Part shown: one piece after another, positions 18,231 through 27,707 of the stretch
Position numbering within the stretch: position 1 is the stretch's first letter
Layout: each line of letters opens with the position of its first letter
Assembly (NCBI RefSeq): GCF_000379765.1
Contig: NZ_KB903436.1
Location: forward strand, 121,279-185,278
DNA: 64,000 nucleotides
Direction of reading: 5' to 3'
Source: Flexithrix dorotheae DSM 6795
Lineage (GTDB): Bacteria; Bacteroidota; Bacteroidia; Cytophagales; Flammeovirgaceae
Notes under the pieces: generated by a model
What the model was told of the DNA's origin: nothing
Database searches by the model: none
What the model saw: the letters and a program-made list of their open reading frames with translations, nothing else
Translations under genes and position numbers: made by a program

Positions 18231-19769
18231 ATGAAAACAATATTATCTATAAGTATTTTATTAGCCTTAATTTCTCTGAGTAGCAGGGCCCAAAAATATG
18301 AGCCTAACTGGGAATCCTTGAGCCAATATGAAACACCTCAATGGTTTTCTGATGCCAAATTTGGTGTTTTTATCCATTGGGGAGTAATGTCTGTTCCAGA
18401 ATTTAAAAGCGAATGGTATGGATATCATATGTATCGCCCCACACTCACCCCCCACCAAACCGGAATTCCTACGGATAAAAAAAATCCTACATTTGAATAC
18501 CATAAAAAACATTATGGTGATCAAAGTAAATTCGGGTATAAAGATTTTGTTCCACTATTTAAAGCCGAAAAATTCAATGCTACTGAATGGATTGACCTGT
18601 TCGATAAAGCCGGGGCAAAATATGTAGTACCAGTCGGAGAACATTGTGACGGGTTTGCCATGTATGCTTCAAGTCTTACCTGCTGGAATTCAAAAGATAT
18701 GGGGCCTCAAATAGATGTGTTGGGTGAGCTGGCAAATGCTGCCAGAGCGAAGGGAATGAAAGTTGGGAGCTCTTCCCATTTAGCCTATGGCTGGTACTGG
18801 TGGAATTATGTAAAAGGATATGACACCATGGATCCCCAATATCGGGATCTTTATAATGAACCCCACACTTTTCAGGATAAACCTACAAAAGCATTTAAGG
18901 ACTTGTGGTACAAAAGAGCTGTGGAAATGGTGGAAAAATATGAACTGGATTTAATTTGGTTTGATTTCGGGTTTTGCACTCCGGATTATGAGGAATACCG
19001 TAAAAAGTTTCTGGCCCATTATTATAATAAGGCTGAAGAATGGAATAAAGAAGTAGTTTTAAACTACAAAAAAATTGAATTTGTACCAATTCCGGATGGT
19101 GCGGCAGTGTTGGATTTGGAAAGGGGAAAACTCGACCGGGTGAGAACATTGCCCTGGCAAACGGATACTTCCATTGGAAGGAATTCCTGGACATATGTGA
19201 AAGACTGGCAGAATAAACCTGCGGATGAACTTGTAGACGAATTTGTGGACATCGTGAGTAAAAATGGAAACCTATTACTGAATGTAGGCCCTAAAGCTGA
19301 CGGCACCATTCCAGAAGACCAGCAGGAAACATTACTGAATATTGGGAAATGGCTAAAGGTAAATGGAGAAGGTATTTATGGTACCCGGCCATGGTTTTTT
19401 TATGGTGAAGGTCCTACCAGGTCTAAGTTGGGCGATCATACCGAATACAATCAAAAAAGTATGAGCCAGAAGGATATCCGCTTCACCACCAGAGAGAATT
19501 TTATTTATGTTTTTGTGATGGATTGGCCTACAGAGGATATTATCGTGAATTCAATGGCATCGGACATTGCTTCACTTCCGGATGAAATTAAGCACATCAG
19601 CCTGTTGGGTTCGGATGAAAAGCTAAGTTGGGAAAAATCGAGTAATGGGTTAATTATCGCAGCCCCAAAAAAATCAATTGAAAGTAAATATGCTTACGCC
19701 TTTAAAATAGAATTGGAAAAGGCTCCCGATGGCATTTATAAGTCAAAAGAAAAGGGCGGGCACCAGTAA
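18231..19769 (+). CDS. GH29 alpha-L-fucosidase / alpha-L-galactosidase
   Basis: A 512-residue exported glycosidase (signal peptide 1-20) that removes terminal alpha-L-fucose or a related sugar. The (beta/alpha)8 domain has FGVFIHWG with the conserved His49, EWYGYHMY with Trp62, GEHCDGF at 136-142, and WFDFGF with the predicted nucleophile Asp245. The acid/base residue is probably Glu297 in DLERG. A C-terminal beta-sandwich follows from about 390. In most members the sugar-binding pair is His-His; here it is His138-Cys139, which may change specificity. Since it sits beside GH86, a role on alpha-L-galactose-type residues of red-algal galactan is plausible, as GH29 enzymes with that activity are known. 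Family firm, substrate inferred. Confidence 0.88.
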   Translation: MKTILSISILLALISLSSRAQKYEPNWESLSQYETPQWFSDAKFGVFIHWGVMSVPEFKSEWYGYHMYRPTLTPHQTGIPTDKKNPTFEYHKKHYGDQSKFGYKDFVPLFKAEKFNATEWIDLFDKAGAKYVVPVGEHCDGFAMYASSLTCWNSKDMGPQIDVLGELANAARAKGMKVGSSSHLAYGWYWWNYVKGYDTMDPQYRDLYNEPHTFQDKPTKAFKDLWYKRAVEMVEKYELDLIWFDFGFCTPDYEEYRKKFLAHYYNKAEEWNKEVVLNYKKIEFVPIPDGAAVLDLERGKLDRVRTLPWQTDTSIGRNSWTYVKDWQNKPADELVDEFVDIVSKNGNLLLNVGPKADGTIPEDQQETLLNIGKWLKVNGEGIYGTRPWFFYGEGPTRSKLGDHTEYNQKSMSQKDIRFTTRENFIYVFVMDWPTEDIIVNSMASDIASLPDEIKHISLLGSDEKLSWEKSSNGLIIAAPKKSIESKYAYAFKIELEKAPDGIYKSKEKGGHQ

Positions 19770-19786
19770 AACAAAGTTGTAAATTA

Positions 19787-20803
19787 CTAAAATACATTTT
19801 TTGTCGTTTGTCTTAAGATTAATTTAGTGGGTAACATTTCTGTGAAAATTTCTTTTGAATCCGGATTTTCCAGTTTGTTCAGCAGTATTTCTGTGGCCCT
19901 TTTCCCCATCAATTCTGCATTTTGAGCCACTGTACTAATTCTTGGATGCGCATATTGGGAGATGGGATCATCAGAAAACCCAATTATACTCACCTCATCG
20001 GGAATACTGGTGCCTGTTTCGAGCAATATTTGCGCAACCTCATAAGCCATGTAATCATCATAGGCAAAAATGGCGTCCACTTTATGCTGGTTTAAAAAGT
20101 CAATGATTTGTTTTTTGTAAGTCACAGGATTTTCATTCCATGAAAGAATTAAGTCCTCATTCACTCCCAAACCATTTCTTTTTAAACCCTCCAGATAACC
20201 CATCATTCTCGTAAAACTGGTGGACAAATTTTCAGGCCCTTTTAAATGAGCTATTTTTTTACATCCAGACTGAATAAAATGATTCATGGCATCCTGTGCC
20301 CCCTGAAAATCATCAGTAATTACATAGGAGGCTTCGATATCTTCGCACAATCGATCAAAAAATACAATGGGAACTCCGCTATAAATAATATTTTCATAAT
20401 GTTGGAAATCACTGGTATTTCTGGCATATGCCACCAGCAAGCCATCGATCATTAAGCTATTTAACACTCTGGAAGCTTTTATTTCCTTTTCATAATCTCC
20501 GTTGTGGGTATTGATCAGCAAATGTAAATCATTTTCATTGATCACCTTATCAATTCCTAAAAGCACATTAGAAAAATATGGATTGGTAAATTCCGGCAAG
20601 ATCAGCCCTATATTATTGGATTTCTTTTTAAGGAGATTAACTGCAAAAGCATTGGGTATATAACCCCATCTTTTAGCTAACTCAGATGCTGCACTTCTGG
20701 TTTTGTGGCTGATCCTGGGATCTCCACTCAGTGCCCTCGAAATGGTAGATGGAGAAACATCAAGCTCATAGGCTAAATCGGATAGTCTGACTCTGGTTCT
20801 CAA
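19787..20803 (-). CDS. LacI-family transcriptional regulator
   Basis: A 338-residue DNA-binding regulator. The LacI helix-turn-helix is at about 5-28 (LAYELDVSPSTISRALSGD) with the hinge helix near residue 50-60. The periplasmic-binding-protein-like effector domain follows (NIGLILPEFTNPYFSNVLLG). The start codon is TTG at 20803; no ATG upstream fits, and this places the helix-turn-helix at the usual distance from the N-terminus. It lies at the end of the minus-strand PUL operon, behind a terminator, and converges on GH29. It probably responds to a sugar from this PUL. Target sites are not known. Confidence 0.92.
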   Translation of the reverse strand: MRTRVRLSDLAYELDVSPSTISRALSGDPRISHKTRSAASELAKRWGYIPNAFAVNLLKKKSNNIGLILPEFTNPYFSNVLLGIDKVINENDLHLLINTHNGDYEKEIKASRVLNSLMIDGLLVAYARNTSDFQHYENIIYSGVPIVFFDRLCEDIEASYVITDDFQGAQDAMNHFIQSGCKKIAHLKGPENLSTSFTRMMGYLEGLKRNGLGVNEDLILSWNENPVTYKKQIIDFLNQHKVDAIFAYDDYMAYEVAQILLETGTSIPDEVSIIGFSDDPISQYAHPRISTVAQNAELMGKRATEILLNKLENPDSKEIFTEMLPTKLILRQTTKNVF

Positions 20804-20888
20804 GGTAATTGGGTTTATGGGAAATCAAAAACTGGGTTGTGCCCAAAAAATTGATGGGCATCGAATACTTCAAAATATCCTGAATGAC

Positions 20889-20924
20889 AAAACCCGGGTG
20901 CCTATTAGAAAACACCCGGGTTTT
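20889..20924 (-). terminator. Strong bidirectional hairpin terminator
   Basis: A perfect 12-bp stem, AAAACCCGGGTG (20889-20900) and CACCCGGGTTTT (20913-20924), with a 12-base loop. A T-run extends on the plus strand to 20926. It directly follows the stop codon of the glycan-binding protein gene (minus strand) and ends the susC-susD-SGBP operon before lacI. Confidence 0.85.
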
Positions 20925-20937
20925 TTAAAGTGAAAAA

Positions 20938-22302
20938 TTACTCCTCCAATTCAAATACTTTTACATCATCAAGATAAAATTCTCCGGTTGCTCTCAACAC
21001 ATTTATAAAATAAGCATCGCTCCAGTCTTCCCCATTTACATCTTTCACCACTTTACCCCATTCCGCATTGGTTGGATACCATTGCTGTCCCAGGGTTCCC
21101 CACGGGTCTTTTTTGTTCATACTGCAAAAATGCCAAAGGTTATCTCCAGTAATGGTTTTCGTCCAGAAGGTAATTCTATATTTTACACCTGCTTTTAATT
21201 CAATGTCTCCTCCGTCACCCGTTCCAACACTATAATCTGCCGCTCCCCTTGTAATATGCATTCCAAATTTCCCGCTATGTGCGGCTGCTTCGCTTACTTC
21301 ATGTGAGCCATCGCCCCAGCCATTCCATCCAGTTTCATCCCCTGTTTCAAAACCTGCATTTTCCGGTACCAGATTAATGATATAGTTTTCTGCGATTGCA
21401 TCTGTAAAGGCATCTGCTTCCACAAAATCTGTGGTTTTTAATGCCCCTTTGGTGTAGGAAATTAAAACCTCATATGAGTTTTTTATCATTTCAGTAGTTT
21501 TCACCACTACTATTGTTTTATCGTCCGGATTTACAAATGCTTCTGAAACTTCAGCAGGGTTTCCATTGAAACTAACCGAAAAATCAGCTTTATTTACAGA
21601 GAGCGCATCGATTTCCCGGCTGAAATAAAGTTCAATCTCATCATTTTCGTTTTCAGCAACTTTATCCAGCGTAACAGGTTTAGTAGAAGGAATGACTTCA
21701 ATTAATTTTTCCACAGTTACGGTATCTCTTCCCCAGGGTTCATCTCTGAAAGCCACCAATGTTACTCCGAATTTACCTAATGCTTTATACTTCACACTGG
21801 GATTTTGTTCATTTGAAGTGGCAGGTTCCGCACCTTCAAAATTCCAGGTCCACTGATCGGGAGTTCCTGTACTCTGGTCTGTGAAGCTCACAAACTCCCC
21901 TGCCTCCACTTGTGTGATATCAGAAGTAAATTTTGCCGTAATAGAATCCAAAACAGTTACCACAATGGCACTATCCATTTTCACAGAATCTACCACATAA
22001 TCAGCTTTAAAATTTACTTCGTAATCACCTGGTTTCAGGAAAATAGCATGAACAATTTTTTCTGAAGATTCCAAATCATTTTCTGAATTCAGGATATCCA
22101 CCGCACCTTCAGGAAAAGACCATTTTCTGGTAATGGCTCCCTGACCGATATCGGCAAAAGAAATATCTCCATTGATGTTCACGGTGGTTTGAGTAGTGGT
22201 AATCACCGGATGTGCGAACTGAGTTGGAGCAATATACTCCTCTTCACAGCCCAGGATTAATGTAAATCCGAACAAGGCTAATAATAATTTATGTATATTC
22301 AT
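20938..22302 (-). CDS. Surface glycan-binding lipoprotein with PKD and CBM-like domains
   Basis: A 454-residue lipoprotein (signal ends LILGC, Cys19), third in the susC-susD operon, the position of SusE/F-type glycan-binding proteins. A first beta-sandwich region covers about 30-115. A PKD domain at about 120-205 contains FTSDITQVEAGEFVSFTDQS and WTWNFEGAEPATS. An Ig-like/SwmB-type region at about 210-310 contains IELYFSREIDALSVNKADFS. The C-terminal region (about 315-454) looks like a CBM4/CBM9-type carbohydrate-binding domain: NAGFETGDETGWNGWGDGS near its start and FYLDDVKVFEL at the end. It probably holds the polysaccharide at the cell surface for GH86 and SusCD. Exact CBM family not determined. 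Confidence 0.82.
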   Translation of the reverse strand: MNIHKLLLALFGFTLILGCEEEYIAPTQFAHPVITTTQTTVNINGDISFADIGQGAITRKWSFPEGAVDILNSENDLESSEKIVHAIFLKPGDYEVNFKADYVVDSVKMDSAIVVTVLDSITAKFTSDITQVEAGEFVSFTDQSTGTPDQWTWNFEGAEPATSNEQNPSVKYKALGKFGVTLVAFRDEPWGRDTVTVEKLIEVIPSTKPVTLDKVAENENDEIELYFSREIDALSVNKADFSVSFNGNPAEVSEAFVNPDDKTIVVVKTTEMIKNSYEVLISYTKGALKTTDFVEADAFTDAIAENYIINLVPENAGFETGDETGWNGWGDGSHEVSEAAAHSGKFGMHITRGAADYSVGTGDGGDIELKAGVKYRITFWTKTITGDNLWHFCSMNKKDPWGTLGQQWYPTNAEWGKVVKDVNGEDWSDAYFINVLRATGEFYLDDVKVFELEE

Positions 22303-22365
22303 TTGTTTGATCTTTTTAAATTTAGAAATTGGTTGCTCAGGCTATACCTGATAATTTTGAGCAGG

Positions 22366-23979
22366 TTAATCCCCACTATTTTCCAAATTTTCATTACCTA
22401 ATACTTCAGAATTGGGGATAGGGAAAAACTCCTTATCCGGACCGTAATTTTGAGCAGCCAATTCAAAATCTTTTACAATGGCTCCTTCCAGTTCGAAGTC
22501 AGTGGCAGCAATTTCCTCAAAAATTCCCTTAGCCATTCCTTTTCTTCGGATATCGTGATACCGGATATTGTGCCCTTCAAAAGCAAATTCTAAAGCTCTT
22601 TCTACCTTAATGAGGTGGGTCATTAATGTAGTTTTATTATAAGAGGAAGCCACTAATGGCAAAACTGCCGAACGCTTTCTAACCAGATTGATATAGTCAA
22701 TGGCCGTTTGTACTCCACCATCTCCATCTCTTTCCAGTACGGCTTCTGCATACATTAAATAAACATCTGCAAGTCTTACAATCCGCTCATTAATCCCGGA
22801 CCGGGTAAGGGTTTTATCTTCGCTTTCATTTTGCCAGTTCTGAAACTTTCGGATATATCCCTGGGTTTTAAGATTTCCGGTTTCCCAGTTTATTTCACCA
22901 TGTTCCTTGGTATAGAATGGCAATTCATCTCCCTGAAAAGCGATTGAAGCAGCAGATCTTAAAGAGTAGGTTCGACCCACATTTCTTGGATCACTTGGAT
23001 CGATAGGATCGTTTTTGTACATTTCAATGGCCCAAAGCGTAGGAATTTCCACTCTCCACCCTCCGGCAAAACCTGGTGCCAGAACCCTTGGTCTTGTAGT
23101 CGCTTCAGAACCATTTGGGCCATCCACAGTATAACCCGAAGCACCTGTTTTCACAGCATCTGAAAAGGCCACTTCAAAAATTGATTCTGCATTGAATTCA
23201 TTTTCAATTCCAAAATTATCTTCAATATTTACCAATTGGTATAAATCCGGTCTGTCAATTATTTCCTTAAAGTTATTTGCAGCTTCTCCCCAGTTTTCCT
23301 GATAAAGATGAACTTTTCCCAAAAGCGCAGTAGCCGCACCCCATGTAGCTCTTCCCAATTGTTCTTCAGGCCATTTTTCTGGTAAAAGAGATTTTGCCAT
23401 TTCAAAATCACTAATGATGGCCGCATAAACCTCTTCCTTAGAAGAAAGCCCTTTTTCAACTTTGTCAATTGAGGGAACTTCTGTATGTAAAACAATAGCC
23501 CCATTATTATAAGTTACCGCCAGCCAGAAATTGAACAGGCCTCTTAGGAAGTAAGCTTCTCCCAGAATTTGTTCTTTCTGGGTGTCATCCATGATGATAT
23601 CCGGAACATTTTTAATGACCTGATTTGCCCTGAAAACCCCCACATACAAATCCTTCCACTTACCGTTGACAAATCCCGTACTTTCATTAAAAGAAAAATC
23701 ATTGAGGGCTTTTGCTCCGCTATTCCAGGGATTAGGTTTGGCCAAATCTGTTCTTACCAACATACTGGTAGAACCACTTCCACCCATTACATTACTGAGT
23801 TGTAATGCTCCATAGGTAGACATAATGCCATTCATTGCGTGTGCATCAGTTTTCCAAAATGCCGAAGCAGTGAAATCATTAGGATTATTTTCTGTCAGGA
23901 ATTCGGGATCATTGCATGAGGTAATGACCAGAAAAAATGACAATAAAGGGAAAATTATATATCTATATTTCATTTTCAT
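22366..23979 (-). CDS. SusD/RagB-family lipoprotein (galactan PUL)
   Basis: A 537-residue surface lipoprotein paired with the SusC gene upstream. The ATG at 23979 is preferred over an in-frame GTG at 23997; either leads to a lipobox ITSC (Cys22 from the ATG). The TPR-like SusD region contains GEAYFLRGLFNFWLAVTYNN and ATWGAATALLGKVHLYQENW. The C-terminal SusD domain contains HLIKVERALEFAFEGHNIRY and ends with FFPIPNSEVLGNENLENSGD. It captures oligosaccharide above the SusC pore. The substrate is inferred to be agar- or porphyran-derived from GH86/GH29 in the same cluster. Confidence 0.93.
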   Translation of the reverse strand: MKMKYRYIIFPLLSFFLVITSCNDPEFLTENNPNDFTASAFWKTDAHAMNGIMSTYGALQLSNVMGGSGSTSMLVRTDLAKPNPWNSGAKALNDFSFNESTGFVNGKWKDLYVGVFRANQVIKNVPDIIMDDTQKEQILGEAYFLRGLFNFWLAVTYNNGAIVLHTEVPSIDKVEKGLSSKEEVYAAIISDFEMAKSLLPEKWPEEQLGRATWGAATALLGKVHLYQENWGEAANNFKEIIDRPDLYQLVNIEDNFGIENEFNAESIFEVAFSDAVKTGASGYTVDGPNGSEATTRPRVLAPGFAGGWRVEIPTLWAIEMYKNDPIDPSDPRNVGRTYSLRSAASIAFQGDELPFYTKEHGEINWETGNLKTQGYIRKFQNWQNESEDKTLTRSGINERIVRLADVYLMYAEAVLERDGDGGVQTAIDYINLVRKRSAVLPLVASSYNKTTLMTHLIKVERALEFAFEGHNIRYHDIRRKGMAKGIFEEIAATDFELEGAIVKDFELAAQNYGPDKEFFPIPNSEVLGNENLENSGD

Positions 23980-24023
23980 TATACTTTTAATTTTCACATT
24001 GGATTATCTTTAAAACTTGTTTT

Positions 24024-27000
24024 TTAGAATCCTAACTGGATACCCATTCTGTACTGAGCAGAAACCGGATAGTTGGCTCTGTCCACTCCTCTGTAGAATA
24101 ATCCGTCATTTCCAACCTCAGGATCAAACCCTTCATATTTTGTGAAGGTCAGTGGATTTTGAGCAGCAACATAGATTCTAAACCGTTCCACATGAATTTT
24201 TTCCAGCAGATTATCTGGTAAAGCATAACCCAGTTGAACATTTCTTACCCTCAGGTAAGAACCATCTTCAATAAAGTAATCACTGAGTGACCTGGTATTG
24301 TTATGTTCGATTACAGGTCTTGGAGTAGGAATATCTGAGGTTGGATTTTCAGGACTCCAGGCATATACCAGATCCTGGTGTCTTTTGGTGGAATAAGCCC
24401 ATAACTTTGGCCCATTGTATATTTTATTCCCATAAGTGCCATAAAGCTGAAGCGAAAAGTCCAATCCTTTGTAACTCGCATTCAGGTTCAGGCCAGCTTC
24501 CCAGCTTGGCATACCACTGCCCATATAAATCCTGTCATCATCGGAAATGGTACTGTCATTATTTACATCCACATATCTCAAATCCCCAATTCTGGCATCG
24601 GAAACCACATTCTGGTAGGCACTCAGCTCTTCTTCAGTTTTAATTACCCCATCTGTGGGAATGAGAAAGAATGAACCTGCCGGGTAACCTTGTTTCACGA
24701 ATGTGGTTGGTTCAGACTTTCCGGCCCTTTCCACTAATGGAATACCCCCGGTAATTTGGTCATCAGGATTGGAGAGTTTCGTTACTTCATTTCGGTTTCT
24801 GGTAAATACACCAGAAATACTGAAGTTAAAGTCACCAAAACTTTTCTTGTAACCAAGGGCAATTTCAATTCCCTTATTGTACATATTACCCACATTGAAT
24901 GGAACGGACTGCCCGCTATTTCCAGCTGAAGGTGCAAAAATCACATCCAGCAACATGTTTTCCTTATTGGTATGGTAGTAATCAAATGAAAAATCCATTC
25001 TTCCTCCAAAGAAGTTAATATCTGTTCCAATATTTCTTTGTATGGTAGTTTCCCATTGCAAATCAGGGTTTCCATAATTTGTTTGAATAGCTCCATTAAT
25101 CACCTGCTGATCTCCTCTTCCCAGAATGTAATCAATGTTATTGGCCACGAAAACATCATACCTGTAATCCCCAATTCTTTGGTTTCCGGCAGTACCATAT
25201 CCCGCTCTGATCTTAAATAACTCAATCACTCCACCAATTCCAGAATTTCGGAAATAAGGCTCTTCCGAAATTACCCAACCTGCAGAAACTGAAGGGAAAT
25301 CTGCGTATCTGTTATTGGAACCAAACCTGGAAGAACCATCATGCCTCAACACGGCACTCAACAGGTATTTGGATTTATAGTTGTATAAAACCCTTCCAAA
25401 TAGCCCCGTAATGGAGGAAGTTGTATTTCTTCCATCTGCACTTTTCACTTCTGCTCCACCACCAAGTACCTGAATATCATTACTTAGAAATTTGTTTTTC
25501 GATGCTTCAAACCAATTATATTGAGATTGTTCCTTGGAATATCCTACCAGCCCAGTTACAGAATGTTCTCCAAATTTTTTCTGATAAGTGGCCGTAAACT
25601 CCGCAATCCATTTTTGAAAGTAGGTCTGTCTGTTTTTTAAAGTAGCGAATTCTGTCCCCCCATTTACAGGGTCACCATTTAAATCCACCAATTCAAATTT
25701 GGGATCATGTTGTTTAATAAATGTATTTCCAATATTTCCACCCACTCTTGCCATTACTGTAAGACCTTTTAATACCTCATATTTCAGGTCAATATTACCA
25801 TTAAATCCATTTCCTTTTTCATTGTTGGTACTTCTCAGCTTTCGCTCCATATTACCCAGGTTATCAGGGTTGGAACCTTCCACCAAAAGGATATTATCAT
25901 CGCCCAGGCCTTTCTGGTAAGGTGGTAATTTAATAGCCGATTCATAAATGCCCCAGGGTGCATTATCCTTATTGGTAATGTTAATGCCCAGATTGGTATT
26001 CATGGAAAATCGTTTCTTCTTAAATGTAGTGTTACCTCTTAAAGAAAATCTGTCAAATAAAGAATTGACCACTGATCCATCCTGACTAAAGTAATCTGCC
26101 GTCACATTGTAGGTTAAATCTTCTTTACCCCCGGAAACTCCTAAGTTATAGTTTTGAATTGGTGCATTATCTACCGTCAGGTCACCTACCCAGTCTGTAT
26201 CGTAATACAAACCATTTGGATTTTGATCAAGGGGATTCCAAATATTAGTTTCTCCCTTCGAAATTTGTTCCAGATAGTTGATATAAAGGGCATCAGGAGT
26301 ATTGGCCAGCGGCAGATTAGATGTAATTTTCTGCACTCCATAGTAGGCATTAAGGTTAACCTTCATGGTCCCCGCTTTCCCTCTTTTGGTGGTAATCAGA
26401 ATTACTCCGTTTGAAGCTCTTGTACCATAAATAGAAGCCGAAGCAGCATCTTTTAATACATCCACAGATTCAATTTCATTTGAACTTAAATTAGGTTGGC
26501 CTTCTAAAGGAACACCATCAACTACGAAAAGAGGCCCTGAAGCTCCGGAAGAAAGTGAACCCAAGCCCCTGATCTGGATATTGGCTTCGGAACCGGGTTG
26601 CCCTGAACTTGCCTGAACATTTACTCCAGCCAGCTGACCCTGCAAGGCATCCACAAATTTGGCAGAAGCAAATTTTTGCATCTCTTCTCCTTTGATATTC
26701 CCCACCGCTCCGGTCAGTTCTTTTTTCTTTTGAGTGCCATATCCAATTACCACCACTTCTTCAAGTGCCTTGAGATCTGGTTCCAATTCAATATCCATTT
26801 TTGTCATTGAACCTACCTCTCTTTCCAAAGTATTATAACCCACATAGCTGAACACAAGCACATCACTTGCATCTACCATTAAGGAAAATCTGCCATTAAC
26901 ATCAGTGGTTGTTCCTTCGTTTGTTCCTTTTTTGATGATCGAGACTCCGGGTAAGGGTAAATCTTCATCGGTGGCGTTTACTGTTCCTGTAATTACTCTC

Positions 27001-27074
27001 TCCTGAGCAAACAGGTGCAATGGGATAGCTAGCATAAATGCCAGAGACAGCATTAATTGTAGTCGTTTTTTCAT
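24024..27074 (-). CDS. SusC-type TonB-dependent transporter (galactan PUL)
   Basis: A 1016-residue outer-membrane transporter. The ATG at 27074 is chosen because it starts a clean signal peptide (MKKRLQLMLSLAFMLAIPLH); a longer in-frame start at 27212 has no signal sequence. The carboxypeptidase-regulatory domain is at about 25-100 (GTVNATDEDLPLPGVSIIKK). The plug has the VVIGYGTQKKKELTGAV motif and ASASIYGTRASNGVILITTK. The barrel ends in YRMGIQLGF. It has no STN domain, so control is by the divergent HTCS rather than by sigma/FecR. It is the first gene of the susC-susD-SGBP operon, with a promoter-like box about 136 bases upstream. Confidence 0.94.
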   Translation of the reverse strand: MKKRLQLMLSLAFMLAIPLHLFAQERVITGTVNATDEDLPLPGVSIIKKGTNEGTTTDVNGRFSLMVDASDVLVFSYVGYNTLEREVGSMTKMDIELEPDLKALEEVVVIGYGTQKKKELTGAVGNIKGEEMQKFASAKFVDALQGQLAGVNVQASSGQPGSEANIQIRGLGSLSSGASGPLFVVDGVPLEGQPNLSSNEIESVDVLKDAASASIYGTRASNGVILITTKRGKAGTMKVNLNAYYGVQKITSNLPLANTPDALYINYLEQISKGETNIWNPLDQNPNGLYYDTDWVGDLTVDNAPIQNYNLGVSGGKEDLTYNVTADYFSQDGSVVNSLFDRFSLRGNTTFKKKRFSMNTNLGINITNKDNAPWGIYESAIKLPPYQKGLGDDNILLVEGSNPDNLGNMERKLRSTNNEKGNGFNGNIDLKYEVLKGLTVMARVGGNIGNTFIKQHDPKFELVDLNGDPVNGGTEFATLKNRQTYFQKWIAEFTATYQKKFGEHSVTGLVGYSKEQSQYNWFEASKNKFLSNDIQVLGGGAEVKSADGRNTTSSITGLFGRVLYNYKSKYLLSAVLRHDGSSRFGSNNRYADFPSVSAGWVISEEPYFRNSGIGGVIELFKIRAGYGTAGNQRIGDYRYDVFVANNIDYILGRGDQQVINGAIQTNYGNPDLQWETTIQRNIGTDINFFGGRMDFSFDYYHTNKENMLLDVIFAPSAGNSGQSVPFNVGNMYNKGIEIALGYKKSFGDFNFSISGVFTRNRNEVTKLSNPDDQITGGIPLVERAGKSEPTTFVKQGYPAGSFFLIPTDGVIKTEEELSAYQNVVSDARIGDLRYVDVNNDSTISDDDRIYMGSGMPSWEAGLNLNASYKGLDFSLQLYGTYGNKIYNGPKLWAYSTKRHQDLVYAWSPENPTSDIPTPRPVIEHNNTRSLSDYFIEDGSYLRVRNVQLGYALPDNLLEKIHVERFRIYVAAQNPLTFTKYEGFDPEVGNDGLFYRGVDRANYPVSAQYRMGIQLGF

Positions 27075-27209
27075 TTTCCTATTTTTAATTAATAAAGAAT
27101 TATTATCCGGACCGGTATTTCCATACCGCTCCAAAACTTCCTTTAACTTTAAATTCACTAAAGTCAGTCGGGTGATTAGCTCAGGTTTCTGCAGAAATGA
27201 TGAACTTTT

Positions 27210-27217
27210 CAAATGTA
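27210..27217 (-). promoter_or_regulatory. Candidate -7 box of the galactan susC promoter
   Basis: TACATTTG on the minus strand fits TAnnTTTG exactly and is identical to the box before the pectin susC. It lies about 136 bases upstream of the chosen start and 33 bases downstream of the edge of the large dyad. That is a suitable layout for an activator-dependent promoter. There is no clear -33 box, which also fits activation by an HTCS. Confidence 0.5.
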
Positions 27218-27249
27218 TGGGAATAACTGATAGAAAGGCAGGGGCATAT

Positions 27250-27344
27250 TTTCACAAAAACAGGGGGTAAATTCTGTTTGGGGTAAATCTACAATTGTGA
27301 GATTTACCCCCCGGATTTCCGCACGGGTGGTAAATTTTGTGAAA
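27250..27344. promoter_or_regulatory. Nested palindrome, likely operator between susC and HTCS
   Basis: The outer arms TTTCACAAA (27250-27258) and TTTGTGAAA (27336-27344) are perfect inverses. The inner arms GGGGTAAATCT (27280-27290) and AGATTTACCCC (27300-27310) are perfect over 11 bp, with a centre ACAATTGT that is itself palindromic. A further direct copy GGGGTAAAT lies at 27264-27272, 16 bases before the second. GGGTGGTA is repeated at 27325 and 27348. It sits in the 633-base divergent region 27075-27707, which is otherwise without genes. The rest of that gap contains a 7-bp dyad ATTACTT/AAGTAAT at 27653-27672 just before the HTCS start. Confidence 0.7.
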
Positions 27345-27707
27345 TAAGGGTGGTATTTTTCAAACCGGTTATTTTGACCAAACAAAAATCGATTTAAAAA
27401 ATTAAATGGATAGACAGGTGGAAATATTATTTTTCAGGGAATGAGAAATAGGGGGAATGTAAAGGTTTTCCCTAAATTATCCATTTACAACTAAGGCAAT
27501 TGCCAGCCTATTTATTTAATTTTATTTCTACTTTGAATTCAATTATAACTATTTGAATAACAATAAGTAGTAGAACTAATGTATATTGAGAAATACCCGC
27601 TCATTATCAAACAGTTAAAGCACTATTGATTTCATTGAATTGTGTACAAGCAATTACTTTAACTGAAGTAATACTTTTTGATGTGATTCCTAAGAAGGTA
27701 AGGTGAA

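Noticed and set aside
27075..27212. 46-codon N-terminal extension of the galactan SusC
   Set aside because: No signal sequence in the extension, while a good signal peptide begins at 27074; the -7 box would also lie too close.
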